NCBI GenBank assembly: GCA_008477525.1
Contig: SPDT01000004.1
Location: 2,914,001-2,978,000, forward strand
Direction of reading: 5' to 3'
Length of the DNA stretch: 64,000 nt
Source: Hypomyces perniciosus
Lineage: Eukaryota; Ascomycota; Sordariomycetes; Hypocreales; Hypocreaceae
Positions 25,301-34,357 of this stretch are shown here, piece after piece. Below the pieces are notes generated by a model, which searched no databases, was not told the DNA's origin, and worked only from the letters and a program-made list of their open reading frames with translations. Each line of letters opens with the position of its first letter. Positions within the stretch are counted from its first letter, which is position 1. A program made the translations under genes and the position numbers.

Positions 25301-25742
25301 CCTCAGCGCTCAAATTCGCAAACAGCGCATCAAGACCGTACTGGGCGGCCTCGCGAACCACCGCACCCTTATCCGACAGAGCATCCAGCGCACACGGCAC
25401 AGTGTTGACATCCTGCACCAGCAGCACAACCTCGCTCAGCAACTCCTTTGGGGGGAAGCGCTCAAAAATAGCGCCCAGCAGGTTCTGGCTGCTCTCCCTC
25501 CGCAGACCACTCTTCTTATCGGCAGCGGCCTTCCTCACCTCGGCGAGGATGCCATACTGCTGCAAACCAGCGGAACCGACCGAGTTGAGGAGCAGATCGC
25601 ACAGGCCATAGCAGGCATCGATAGAGGCGGCGGACGTCTGGGCTGTGAAGATGGTGCTCAGAAAGGCGGCAACATCTTCTTGTGATGGCGGGGGAGGGGC
25701 ATCCTTGGACACCATTGTGGGCGGCGAAACGGGATGAGGCAT
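22351..25742 (-). CDS. eEF3-family ABC-F ATPase, best fit New1/Elf1
   Basis: Model on the minus strand: exons 25742-23140 and 23080-22351, 1110 residues. Order: short N-terminus, HEAT repeats (about 20-420), first ABC domain with Walker A GRNGAGKST (near 506), signature LSGGWKMKL (near 593) and DEPTNHLD, then a second ABC domain with GPNGAGKST (near 751), an insert before the signature (YEVKWRAML, chromodomain-like position), LSGGQ (near 938) and DEPTNFLD. A Lys-rich then acidic tail ends DTDDEAE. Family members act on ribosomes in the cytoplasm: eEF3 clears the E-site, New1 aids termination/recycling, and fission yeast Elf1 is also tied to mRNA export. The FQYEVKWR region and the tail fit New1/Elf1 better than classical eEF3; this subgroup call is inference. 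The ATG at 25715 (A at -3, G at +4) is an equally good start (1101 residues). The intron is 59 bp. Confidence 0.92.
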
Positions 25743-26569
25743 TGCGTCCGAAAATTCCCTCTCGAAGAACGTTTCTTCTTCAGCGCAGAGTTTCGGCCGC
25801 AGACGCTGCGCTGGATATGGCAAAGGCGAGGGGAGAGGAGAATAATCAAGAGGGAGAGAGAAAAGGATAAGGGAGATCTCCGACAGCAACCAAGGCTCCT
25901 TCTCTCTCCTGAGCCTTTGCTGACTACGAGGGGACTGGCGGTCCGCTGGTTGGCTGGCCTGGTCCCAAAATTTTCTCGAATTTTTTCTCTTATCAGGCTT
26001 ATCGCACTGCTAGGTACCTCCTATCTAAGAGGTGCTAACTCTAGATTTCTGAAGTGGCGGTATGTTCGGAGTACCATTTGCACATGGGGCATCTCAAGCA
26101 TCATCTTTGGACCATTATATTTTGCTTGTTTCTCTGCCTACACTCACTGCATGCACTCCTGACTCCATACATGTGTGCAAGCCACTGGTAATAACAGATA
26201 ACCCGAGCAAACAAATCGCTTGGTAGGAAATAATGTTGTCTTGTCTAGACTGCATAATATGCCCTCAGCTTCTCTTAGCTGGCTGCCCTCCTCTCCTGGT
26301 CATTCACCCCCCCCGCCTCTCCATAAATAGGAGACACGGTAGTAAAAAGAAAAGAGAAGCAAAGGAAAGTTACAAAACAAAAGCCAAGTCGCCATTGGGA
26401 GGGGTATAAGTAATTAGAAACACATACATTATATACGTCGAACAGTTGTAAAAGATGTACCCCGTGGCTCCTGATATATCCCATAAGTTTACTCCCTGAA
26501 AATCAAGACCGCGCCCCAGTGAAGATGCAATAACGAAGGTAAGAAAAATATTGGTTTCATACATAAACA
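25743..26569. other. Intergenic region, tandem genes
   Basis: About 830 bp holding the promoter and pyrimidine-rich (minus strand) leader of the eEF3-family gene and the 3' region of the palmitoyltransferase gene. No gene is seen. Confidence 0.6.
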
Positions 26570-28638
26570 TCACTGCCCTCCTTGGCTCGTTCCACGCAAG
26601 GCTACCGGGCCTTGGAAGCCTTGGACAGAGCCCATCTCAACCCCCTGGGAGTTGAGTCTCGGACGCAGTTCTCGGTGGTCGCCAAGACGCTGGTCGCCAT
26701 TTTGATATTTGCTCTTGAAACGGTAGTATGTAGGCGAGCGAGGCCGGCAAAGAACAGCCAAAACGTTCCTGATGATGCTGCCCTGACTGAACGCCCTATA
26801 TCGTTCCCTCTTAGCGAACTTATGGGAGTTCATGAACTCTCGCGTAGTCTCGCCTCGCGCCATCAGGAAAACGTGGTATCCCATCAGTGCCGCAGGGTAG
26901 CAGAATGCCAGGATTGCAACAATGGCCAAGGCAAACGCCACGCGGAAATGATCAATGGCTTCACCAAAGGAGATGCCCTCCCGTTTCATGTAGACAAGAA
27001 CTTGGGTAAGGCTAGTAGCAATAAGGTAGGCGGATAAAACAGTGGCGGATGAGACAAAGGTAAAGAAATATCGGTAGTTGCGCTTTCCGACGCAGTTGTT
27101 AAGCCACACACAATGGTGGTCGTGGGTCTCGATGCAGTTGTCGCAGAGACGGCAGTGGTGGGCACGCGGTGGCCGCCAGATATTGCAAGTCCGGCAGTGC
27201 TTGACTGGGACCTCCATAGCAGCGGCGGTTGGCTCAGCTGACTTTATCAGCGTCCAGTCGTTCGTCGGAGGATCGACGCGAAGGGGGTCCTCATGGACAG
27301 CGAGGGGAGGGAATTGGTGAAGGTTTCGTGGGAGAATCTGCAAATTGTTAGCGTTTTGGAAAATACTATGCCTGTAGCTGATAAACTCACCCCGGGATCG
27401 GAGATGGATGCGTGAAGGAAAGACGAAAAGCATATATAGGCGAGATAGGCGAAGATTATTGGGACGGCCGGGGAGATATTGTGCCAAAGCCATGAAGCTT
27501 CAAAGGCAAAGAAGAGAACGCAAGGAATAACGACGAAAAGGCCCGTGGCAATGTTGATGGGCCGTTGCCTGGCGTTCTGCCATCTGCCTTTAAGGAAGAA
27601 CATCGTATTCCCTTCGAAATACTCGTAATTTCGGCCTTTGGCTTGTAGTTGGGTTGGTGCAGCGGTGCTCTCGGTCATTGGCCTGACTTGCGAGTCGACG
27701 GGATTCAGTCTCGGGGATGACGCAACTGACGACAGCTTTTCCGCGCCATCCGTGTTCCGATTTTGGCCAGCTCCATTTTGATCACCAGGTCGGAGAAAGC
27801 CTGAGCCGAATGACATTGGTGATTTTATGGGACTGGGCAAGTTCTTGAGATCCTTGAAGCTCGGCCCTGCATTCACATTCAACGGGGGAAGTGCCTTGTC
27901 CTGATGTCCACTCTTCCGCAGCGGCCGGACGCTATCCGTCATGCTGCCAGTTGCGTTATGGCCAGTCGGACTCGTTGTTGCAGTGACCCGATCGTATGTC
28001 TCTTGTTCTGTTATCTCGGTGCCGCGAGATGGTGGGGGGAGGCTGGCATCACCATAAATGATGTGTTGAACCGGTGCAATGTGGTTAGACAGAGAGGCCA
28101 GGTCATGGATTATGCTCCCGTCAATATCGGTTGCATTATCATTTATGTCCCCGAGTTGTGGCTGTGGCGGAGGGGGCTGCGTGGTTGTCGGTGGCCGTGC
28201 TGCGCCAGCTCTCTGGGCTTGCAGCTTCTGTGAGCTCATTGGGTGGAAAAAGGCATTGGATGTTAGTGAGGGAACATGACTTCGTGATGTCAAACTGCCA
28301 GACCGCGATAGCGAGCCGGCTGTGGTGCTTGTAATGCTCCCTCTCTTGGGTGGGAAGCCTGTGGTAAAGTTTCTCCGCGCACCGGGCCAGGCCCCCTTAG
28401 AAGATGTGCCTGTTCTGCCTGTTCCTGGTCGAGCAAGTGATTCCGACCTCTTTGTCCGATGCGTTTTGGCTGCGGGTGCCTTGGCTTCTCCCTCATCGTC
28501 GCTCGCGATATCGGTCATTCGAGAGGATACAACACTCGCAGGACGTTGGTTATCAAGTTTGGGAAATCGGGCTGTCGGAAAGGTCTGGACATCGCCAGAC
28601 GATGTGGCTGGCTCATTGGAGCCTTGGGACGCTGCCAT
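26570..28638 (-). CDS. ERF2: DHHC protein palmitoyltransferase Erf2
   Basis: Model on the minus strand: exons 28638-27391 and 27337-26570, giving 671 residues, with a 53-bp intron. A long disordered Ser/Pro/Thr-rich N-terminus (about 1-360) precedes four predicted membrane helices. The Cys-rich DHHC domain lies between helices 2 and 3: HCRTCNIWRPPRAHHC, then the catalytic DHHC at 489-492 and the NNCVGKRNYRYF extension. A TTxE-type motif (GETTREF) follows the last helix. Erf2 with its partner Erf4 S-palmitoylates Ras at the ER/Golgi. The NNCVGxRNYRxF element and LARGETTREF fit Erf2/DHHC9-type enzymes. Budding yeast Erf2 is much shorter, so the N-terminal extension is notable. Active-site residues are all present. 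Confidence 0.92.
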
Positions 28639-29886
28639 CGTGACGATCCGATGTGTCCGAGTTCAGATGATCGATCGCTTTACAACATGTAGTCTGTTCG
28701 TTGTCGATGACGCGAAATCCAAATGTTCCGTGGAAGAAAGCTCCAGGAGATGGTAATTAAGGCGTACGGCAGGTCGATTCGACGTTTGACAAACTCGTGG
28801 CGGGACGGACGCACACACATGCAAGGGAAACGAGTTCCGATGGTTGGAAATCTGTATGTATGTGTCGGCTAGTTGCCTAAAGTGTTCGGTCGCGCAGAGA
28901 TTCGTCGTGTCTCGGATGGCAAGGAGATGAGGTGCAGAAATGAGACCGTGTTACTCCGTACTCGTACCGAGGCCAAGGAACGTCGCGAAATAGCTGCTGC
29001 ACGGGGGAGAGAAAGGAACGTGAAGGGAACGTAGGAAGCGGGGATTGATTGATCGTATGCAAAGGGAAGGAAAACTACTAGGTGACGGGAAAAATGAGTG
29101 ACGAGCCCCAAATGAGGCGTGGGATGGAGGGAAAAGCGTGGTGCGTGGTGAGCTCGACGCTTGTTCCTTTTTTCCCTGGCGAAGGTGTCTGTCTTTGGGC
29201 TCTTCCGTTTCGACAGTGCTGGCGTGGCGTGCTGCAGGTCTACCGCTTGGGCCCTCTAGTCCCTGTTTGTCCAGCGTAAAAGGGGCTTGCAGCAGAGCGC
29301 GCAGGAAGTTGATTAGTGCATCGCAGGCATTAGCCCACAAGCGGAAATGCACGTTGCAGCCGCTAATACTACTCCAATACTACCCGTAAGCTGCATTTGA
29401 CTTTTGCCGCGCAAAAAGATGGCATGGGATGGATTCTTTTTGGGTGCTTCTTTCATCTGTTGATTGGCGCAACGTGCTTGTTATGTAGGTTTTTTTTAAG
29501 GTCTTTTGCTTTCTTTTTGTGTCTCCTCTGCGCTGTCAATAAGCGATTTGATGGTTTGCTTGTCAAGCCATAATCAATGATTGGTCTTGGTGTGGAAATT
29601 GCCGTGGCCTGGCCGACATCGTCGATGCCTGGATTATGAGGCCACGAAAATGACGTGTTGGCTGACCTGCTTATCTAACCATGACACGCATTGTCCACCA
29701 TGTCGTGATCTTGCACGTGATACAGCACACCTCGGCATTGGCCAATAGCATTCTCGGAATCTCGGGTTGAAACCATCATACCACTCGGCATCTTCTTTAC
29801 GGAGCAAGCAAGCTTTTGGCCCAGCGTCCCGCCCAAACCATCACCACCCACATCCTACCAGCCAATTTGACCCTGAGTTCGTCGCA
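28639..29886. other. Divergent promoter region
   Basis: About 1.25 kb between the divergent ERF2 and small mitochondrial-type protein genes. One TACTCCGTA motif at 28952-28960. Short open frames here lack domains. Confidence 0.6.
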
Positions 29887-30429
29887 ATGGCCTCCCACAT
29901 CACTCGCCGATTCTTCTCCACCACCGTCCGCCGTCTCCAGGACGCCGCCAAGCAGGAGCTCAAGCAGGACTCTAAGCGCAACCCCGAGATTTTGGTGCGT
30001 CATAAAGATCTCGAGTTCTCAGCTATGCAAGGTTGATGCCTTCCCGCCAGCAAGTAGCTAATATCCGCGGCTTTACAGATCCTCGGTGGTGTCATGACCC
30101 TTGCTCTCGGCGGTGCTGGCTACTACTTCGGTATGCGATATACGATGACGTCTTGTGCGGCGTGGGAAAGGTCCAAAAATTGCTAACGGTGATGTCCAGG
30201 CCGATCGCCTACCCAGTCCACCTCCGAGTCCCCCGTTAACGTCGCCAAGGACGGTATGCCCTGGCAAGGCGATGCCCAGGGCAAGTACAAGTACCACCCC
30301 GGTGGTGACTCCAGCCAGGCTCCTAAGGACGCTCCCAGCGCTCTCAACGTCGTCATTGTTCCCAACGTTACTCTGCCCCAGGAGCTGCACGACAAGTACA
30401 ACAAGTGGGGTAAGGAGGGCTACCCTTAA
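29887..30429 (+). CDS. Small mitochondrial-type membrane protein, unknown function
   Basis: Model: exons 29887-29994, 30079-30130 and 30200-30429, giving 129 residues. The N-terminus (MASHITRRFFSTTVRRL) looks like a mitochondrial presequence: basic, hydroxylated, no acids, with an R-R-F-F-S-T-T cleavage-like site. Exon 2 is almost exactly one Gly-rich hydrophobic helix (ILGGVMTLALGGAGYYFG), probably an inner-membrane span. The C-terminal part is hydrophilic and ends in LPQELHDKYNKWGKEGYP. I do not recognise a named family, though three introns-in-frame exons and protein-like composition argue it is real. It could be a small respiratory-chain accessory or assembly factor, but that is only a guess from targeting and topology. 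The introns are 84 and 69 bp. Confidence 0.8.
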
Positions 30430-30832
30430 GGGAAAGACTGTGAAAAGGCAAAGAAATAGACGGGGGGGGAGCGGCATTTTGTACTCAATTGTACCGGGTA
30501 AAAATTGTAAGGCAAACGTTTGCCTGTGTAGATTTGACAGTTGGGATACGAATTTGGAGCACACACTAGGCCGCCAATTGACTCCTGTGGGTGTAAGTGC
30601 CGGGACGTAATAGCGGACGTGCCTGAAATGGCTTGTAGTAACCCCTCCAGTCTTACAAATAATACGAGGAGATCATAGACAGAGTCCATGGCATACATCG
30701 TTATATCCGCTGTCGTGGTCTCATTAGAAAGTCTGCTGTCATAGCTACCGAACAAAAATCCAACCCCTGGCCCTTGCGCCAAGCTTCTCTCATCCACTTC
30801 CCTCAGACTTACAAACCAAACCAACATCCCCC

Positions 30833-32269
30833 CTAAGCAATCAACATGTCTATCTCTTCACCTGTGAGTCCGAATAGATAAAGCAAATCCAGCATGCTGT
30901 CTCCGTTCAGCCTTGCCCCAGCCTCCATCTGCACCCGCGGCTTAGCATTCCACGCCACGCCAAGACCGGCCTTCTCCATCATCAGAAGATCATTGGCGCC
31001 ATCGCCGATCGCCATGACTTGTGAGAGGTCAAAGCCTTCTTTGGCCGCAATCTCCACAAGCAGATCACGCTTTCGCTCCTTGCCAACGATGGTGCCCTTG
31101 ACCTCACCCGTGAGCTTGCCGTCCTCCCCAATGACCACCTCATTAGCATGCGCATAATCAATACCCAGCTCCTTTGCCAACCAGCTCGTGAGTGGCAAGA
31201 ATCCACCAGAGAGTACAGCCGTCTTTACGCCAAGGCGTTTCAGGGCCTTGAGCAAACCTCGCACACCATTCGTCACGTTCAGGATCGGTCGAAGGTCCTC
31301 GAAGATGGTTGCTGGAAGGCCCTTGAGAAGGGCAACCCGCTCCCGGAAAGATGCCTCAAACTCCAACTCTCCAAGCATGGCGCGGTGCGTAATGTTGGCC
31401 ACTCGTGCTGGGAGGTCTGGGGGGTCTTTGATTGTCTCAGCCAAGAGGTCAATGACCTCCTGGGTGATGAGTGTGCTGTCCATGTCAAAGACGATGAGAC
31501 GAGGGTGCTTTCTCCAAAGCACATCCCTCTGTAGCGTGACATCGACGTTCCATTCCTGCTCAAACCTATAGATCATCTCATGTTTCCGCAGATCCGATAG
31601 ACTGAGATACTGCGGTGATGGGGCAGGCGACAGAGTGAGCTCGACAACGCGCGGGCTCTCCTGGTTATCGAGGCATCGGTGCGACGAGTGCGGCTCATCA
31701 GCACCCTCGGGGAGAGGGAATGATGACATGAGGTGGAGGAAAGAGGTGATGCACAGAGGGGAGACGTACGAGCCGTAGAGGTGGTCCAGCTGCTCCGACT
31801 CCTGTGTCGGGGGCTCCAGCGGGAAGGCATCGATGTTAGTCGTCGGGGCCATGTTGGCGGGCAAGGACTCGCTGCTGTCGGACAGTCCATTTTTGGTCGG
31901 GGAGCGAGACCTGTGAGCACTGGAGGAGGCCGTCGAGGCCCTGTCAGGGCCCTTGTAGAACAGCGTTGCAATCAGCCTGTCCGTCTTCTGGCCGGTTGGC
32001 GGCGCGCAGTTGGGATGTGAGTAGCTGTGAGTGACGCCGCTGTCGACTACGACAGGGGGGTTCTCAGGAGACGGGACACCATTGAATGGGAGGATTGGCT
32101 TTGGGGAAGCGGCCATGTCCTCGACAACGGTGTCGATGCCCTGGCGCGCATCTGGGGCCCGCGGTGGGCGGTACTGCTGGTGATCGCTGAGATAGGAGCT
32201 GCTCCGCATGTTGCTGGTCAGCTGCGGGCGCTGAGGCGCGGGCTTCGGGGAGCCAGCCGTGTCTGCCAT
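30833..32269 (-). CDS. SER2: Phosphoserine phosphatase, HAD family
   Basis: Single exon on the minus strand, 478 residues. HAD motif I is DMDSTL with nucleophile Asp262 and acid/base Asp264, motif II is LSGGF, and motif III/IV is GDGANDLLMM (near 421), all as in phosphoserine phosphatase, the last step of serine synthesis from 3-phosphoglycerate in the cytosol. The FEASFRERVALLKGL cap segment matches SerB/Ser2. Budding yeast Ser2 is about 309 residues; here roughly 170 extra N-terminal residues are present, with a low-complexity start and a region (about 95-230) reminiscent of the ACT-like domain of bacterial SerB interrupted by a Ser-rich insert. The ATG at 32269 is chosen because upstream in-frame codons read through a repetitive leader. 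It converges with the small mitochondrial-type gene. Confidence 0.92.
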   Translation of the reverse strand: MADTAGSPKPAPQRPQLTSNMRSSSYLSDHQQYRPPRAPDARQGIDTVVEDMAASPKPILPFNGVPSPENPPVVVDSGVTHSYSHPNCAPPTGQKTDRLIATLFYKGPDRASTASSSAHRSRSPTKNGLSDSSESLPANMAPTTNIDAFPLEPPTQESEQLDHLYGSYVSPLCITSFLHLMSSFPLPEGADEPHSSHRCLDNQESPRVVELTLSPAPSPQYLSLSDLRKHEMIYRFEQEWNVDVTLQRDVLWRKHPRLIVFDMDSTLITQEVIDLLAETIKDPPDLPARVANITHRAMLGELEFEASFRERVALLKGLPATIFEDLRPILNVTNGVRGLLKALKRLGVKTAVLSGGFLPLTSWLAKELGIDYAHANEVVIGEDGKLTGEVKGTIVGKERKRDLLVEIAAKEGFDLSQVMAIGDGANDLLMMEKAGLGVAWNAKPRVQMEAGARLNGDSMLDLLYLFGLTGEEIDMLIA

Positions 32270-32383
32270 GGTGTCTGGCTCGTTCGAGCTCGACTCGCTG
32301 TTGTTGAAGGAAGTTGTGTGTGCGCTGTGCGATGTGTGGGGTAAAAACCTGGTGGTGGTATAGAGATGAGCAGAGATGGATGG

Positions 32384-32434
32384 GCAGAGCAGAGCAGAGC
32401 AGGGCAGAGGAGAGTAGAGCAGAACAGAGCAGAC
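32384..32434. repeat. Imperfect GCAGA pentanucleotide repeat
   Basis: Tandem AGAGC-type units with drift, about 115 bp upstream of the SER2 start, so probably in its 5' leader or promoter. Confidence 0.8.
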
Positions 32435-33011
32435 GGCCAAGATGCTATGCTATGCGTGCGTTGTCACCTCCCGCGAGAGCACAAAGTCCCCAAGTCCCAG
32501 ACGAGCAGATGGCCACTGTACCTGTACTGCGTGTTCCACAATCGAGGATGCGACGAGTCGTGGTCTAGACGCTGCGAGGTGAGTCTAGCAGTCTGCGTTA
32601 CGACCCTGGCTGCTTCGTGCTGCCCCGCGGTTGTTCTTGTGCAGGCCCGTTTAGGCTTAGCGGTGCCGCCACCCTATTGCCGCCATCAGGCACCTTTGGC
32701 ATGTGTCTCTCTCTGACCTCATCGTCTGAAGTTTGCTTCTGCTCAGCCTAGTGGCTTTCTTTCACGATCTAGATGTCCCGATTTTTCCCGATTATTAGTT
32801 CCATCGATAGCTATGGATTTCTGGTTTACTAAATCCCTCCAATTTCCGTTTCTTCACTCTGTTGGCGATGCGATGCCTGTGAATATCCATAGCCCCCAAC
32901 CCTAAAGCGGCATTAAATGGTTCCCAAACGAGCCCCGCGCCCCGCTTGTGCCTTTGGCTCCGAACCTCTCAGAAAATGCCGTTGCAAAAATGGCGTCATT
33001 TTCCCAAGTCA

Positions 33012-33027
33012 TACGAAGTACTTCGTA
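33012..33027. repeat. Perfect 16-bp palindrome TACGAAGTACTTCGTA
   Basis: Two TACGAAGTA/TACTTCGTA motifs overlap in opposite orientation. The same 16-mer occurs at 61790-61805. Confidence 0.9.
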
Positions 33028-33534
33028 CACTACACTGTCATTACATCGACGAGACATTCTGCCATGGAAGTTTGAATAACCCACCCCTTTTACTATTAGT
33101 GATCATAATTATATAGTAATATATGACTATACTATCAGTTTTAATTCATTTATTAAAAACTAGTAGTACATGAACATTTGCACCTCTTGTCTTTGGGCTA
33201 ACCTATTATCGAATCATTTGCTAAGTACCTACCCTACCAACCTGCGATAAATCCTCCACCTCATAGCGCGAACCAGGAACTAAATAAACAGAAAAGATAT
33301 TGTGTAGAATTCGTGGAAAACTTTGGCTTTGAAAGTAGGCAACTTATAAACGGGGGGAATAAATGATGCTACCCCTCTGCGATCCATTTGTGAAAACAAC
33401 TGCACATGAGCGCCAATGCCCAAGAATTTGGAGACAACTCTGAGCTGCTATGAAACCGCTATCAATCAAGGAAGCGCAAACGGGGAATTTGTAGAAAGGA
33501 AACATTCCATCCCTTCATACACTGACTCCCACGT

Positions 33535-34357
33535 CTATACGTCCGACGAGTAATTGAACTGCTCAATCTTCTCGACCAACGTCTCAGGCATACTCAGCAT
33601 AGGAAAATGGCCAGAGTTCAAAGACGCCTCTTTAAAGCTCACACCTTGCTTCTTAATCTGGTCCACCATGAAATGCTGTGCAACCAAGGGAAACGAATTG
33701 TCTTGTTCGTAGTAGACAAAGGCTAAGTCTATCTCGCCGTACTTGGGCTCCTTCGGGGCGTAGAATGAACACGCCTTGTGATGCTTCGTTAGGGATGAGA
33801 GTAACCTCCGTTGCTCTTCTGCCGGTATATCGTTGTAGAAGATAGGTCCAGCATCGATACTGGGAGTGATGAGTCTCATGTCTCCCTTTGTGGTGTAAGC
33901 ACAGAGTGACAGAAGCTCAGGCGTGATAAGCATAACCGCTCACCTCATAATAATTCCAGGGAATGGTGTCAACCGGTGCATAGTCCTCGAAACATTTCCC
34001 CTGCTCAAACACGAATGCTGCGACCAACACGATCATCTGCACGCTACCAGCCAGCCCTCTAGCCTTTCTCTCTCTCGTACCCAGTCCATTAAAGGCCTCT
34101 GATACAACTGCACCTCCATATGAGTGAGCAACAACGACCACCTCTTTTCCGTCATCAATAAGTGCCTGGGCTGTCTTCGTCATATGACGGGCATCCGCCT
34201 CTAGGGGATCATCGGGAGTTTCCTCCATTCCAGAAGGGAGTTCGGGGGCTACAGTTGCATAGCCTTTCGACTCCAGGACATCCAAGAAGGGACGATACGC
34301 TTCAGGCCTATGCCAAGCGCCATGGACTAACAGGATAACAGGCTTTTGGGCTGACAT
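33535..34357 (-). CDS. Alpha/beta hydrolase
   Basis: Model on the minus strand: exons 34357-33944 and 33885-33535, giving 254 residues, with a 58-bp phase-0 intron. The N-terminus VILLVHGAWHRPEAY carries the oxyanion HG motif. The nucleophile elbow is AHSYGG (GxSxG-like, with His in place of the first Gly), and the catalytic Asp (YYEQDNSFP) and His (NSGHFPML) are in place. This layout matches the small salicylate-binding/methylesterase-like and AB hydrolase-1 proteins common in filamentous fungi, often scavenging or detoxifying esterases. The substrate cannot be inferred. There is no signal peptide, so it is cytosolic. It borders an AT-rich, gene-free island, which suits an accessory gene. 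Confidence 0.9.

Larger units (their letters stand above)
32270..33534. other. Intergenic region with AGC-rich repeat
   Basis: About 1.26 kb between two minus-strand genes. It contains an imperfect GCAGA repeat (32384-32434) in the probable SER2 leader and a perfect 16-bp palindrome at 33012-33027. It becomes AT-rich from about 33090. No gene is supported. Confidence 0.6.
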
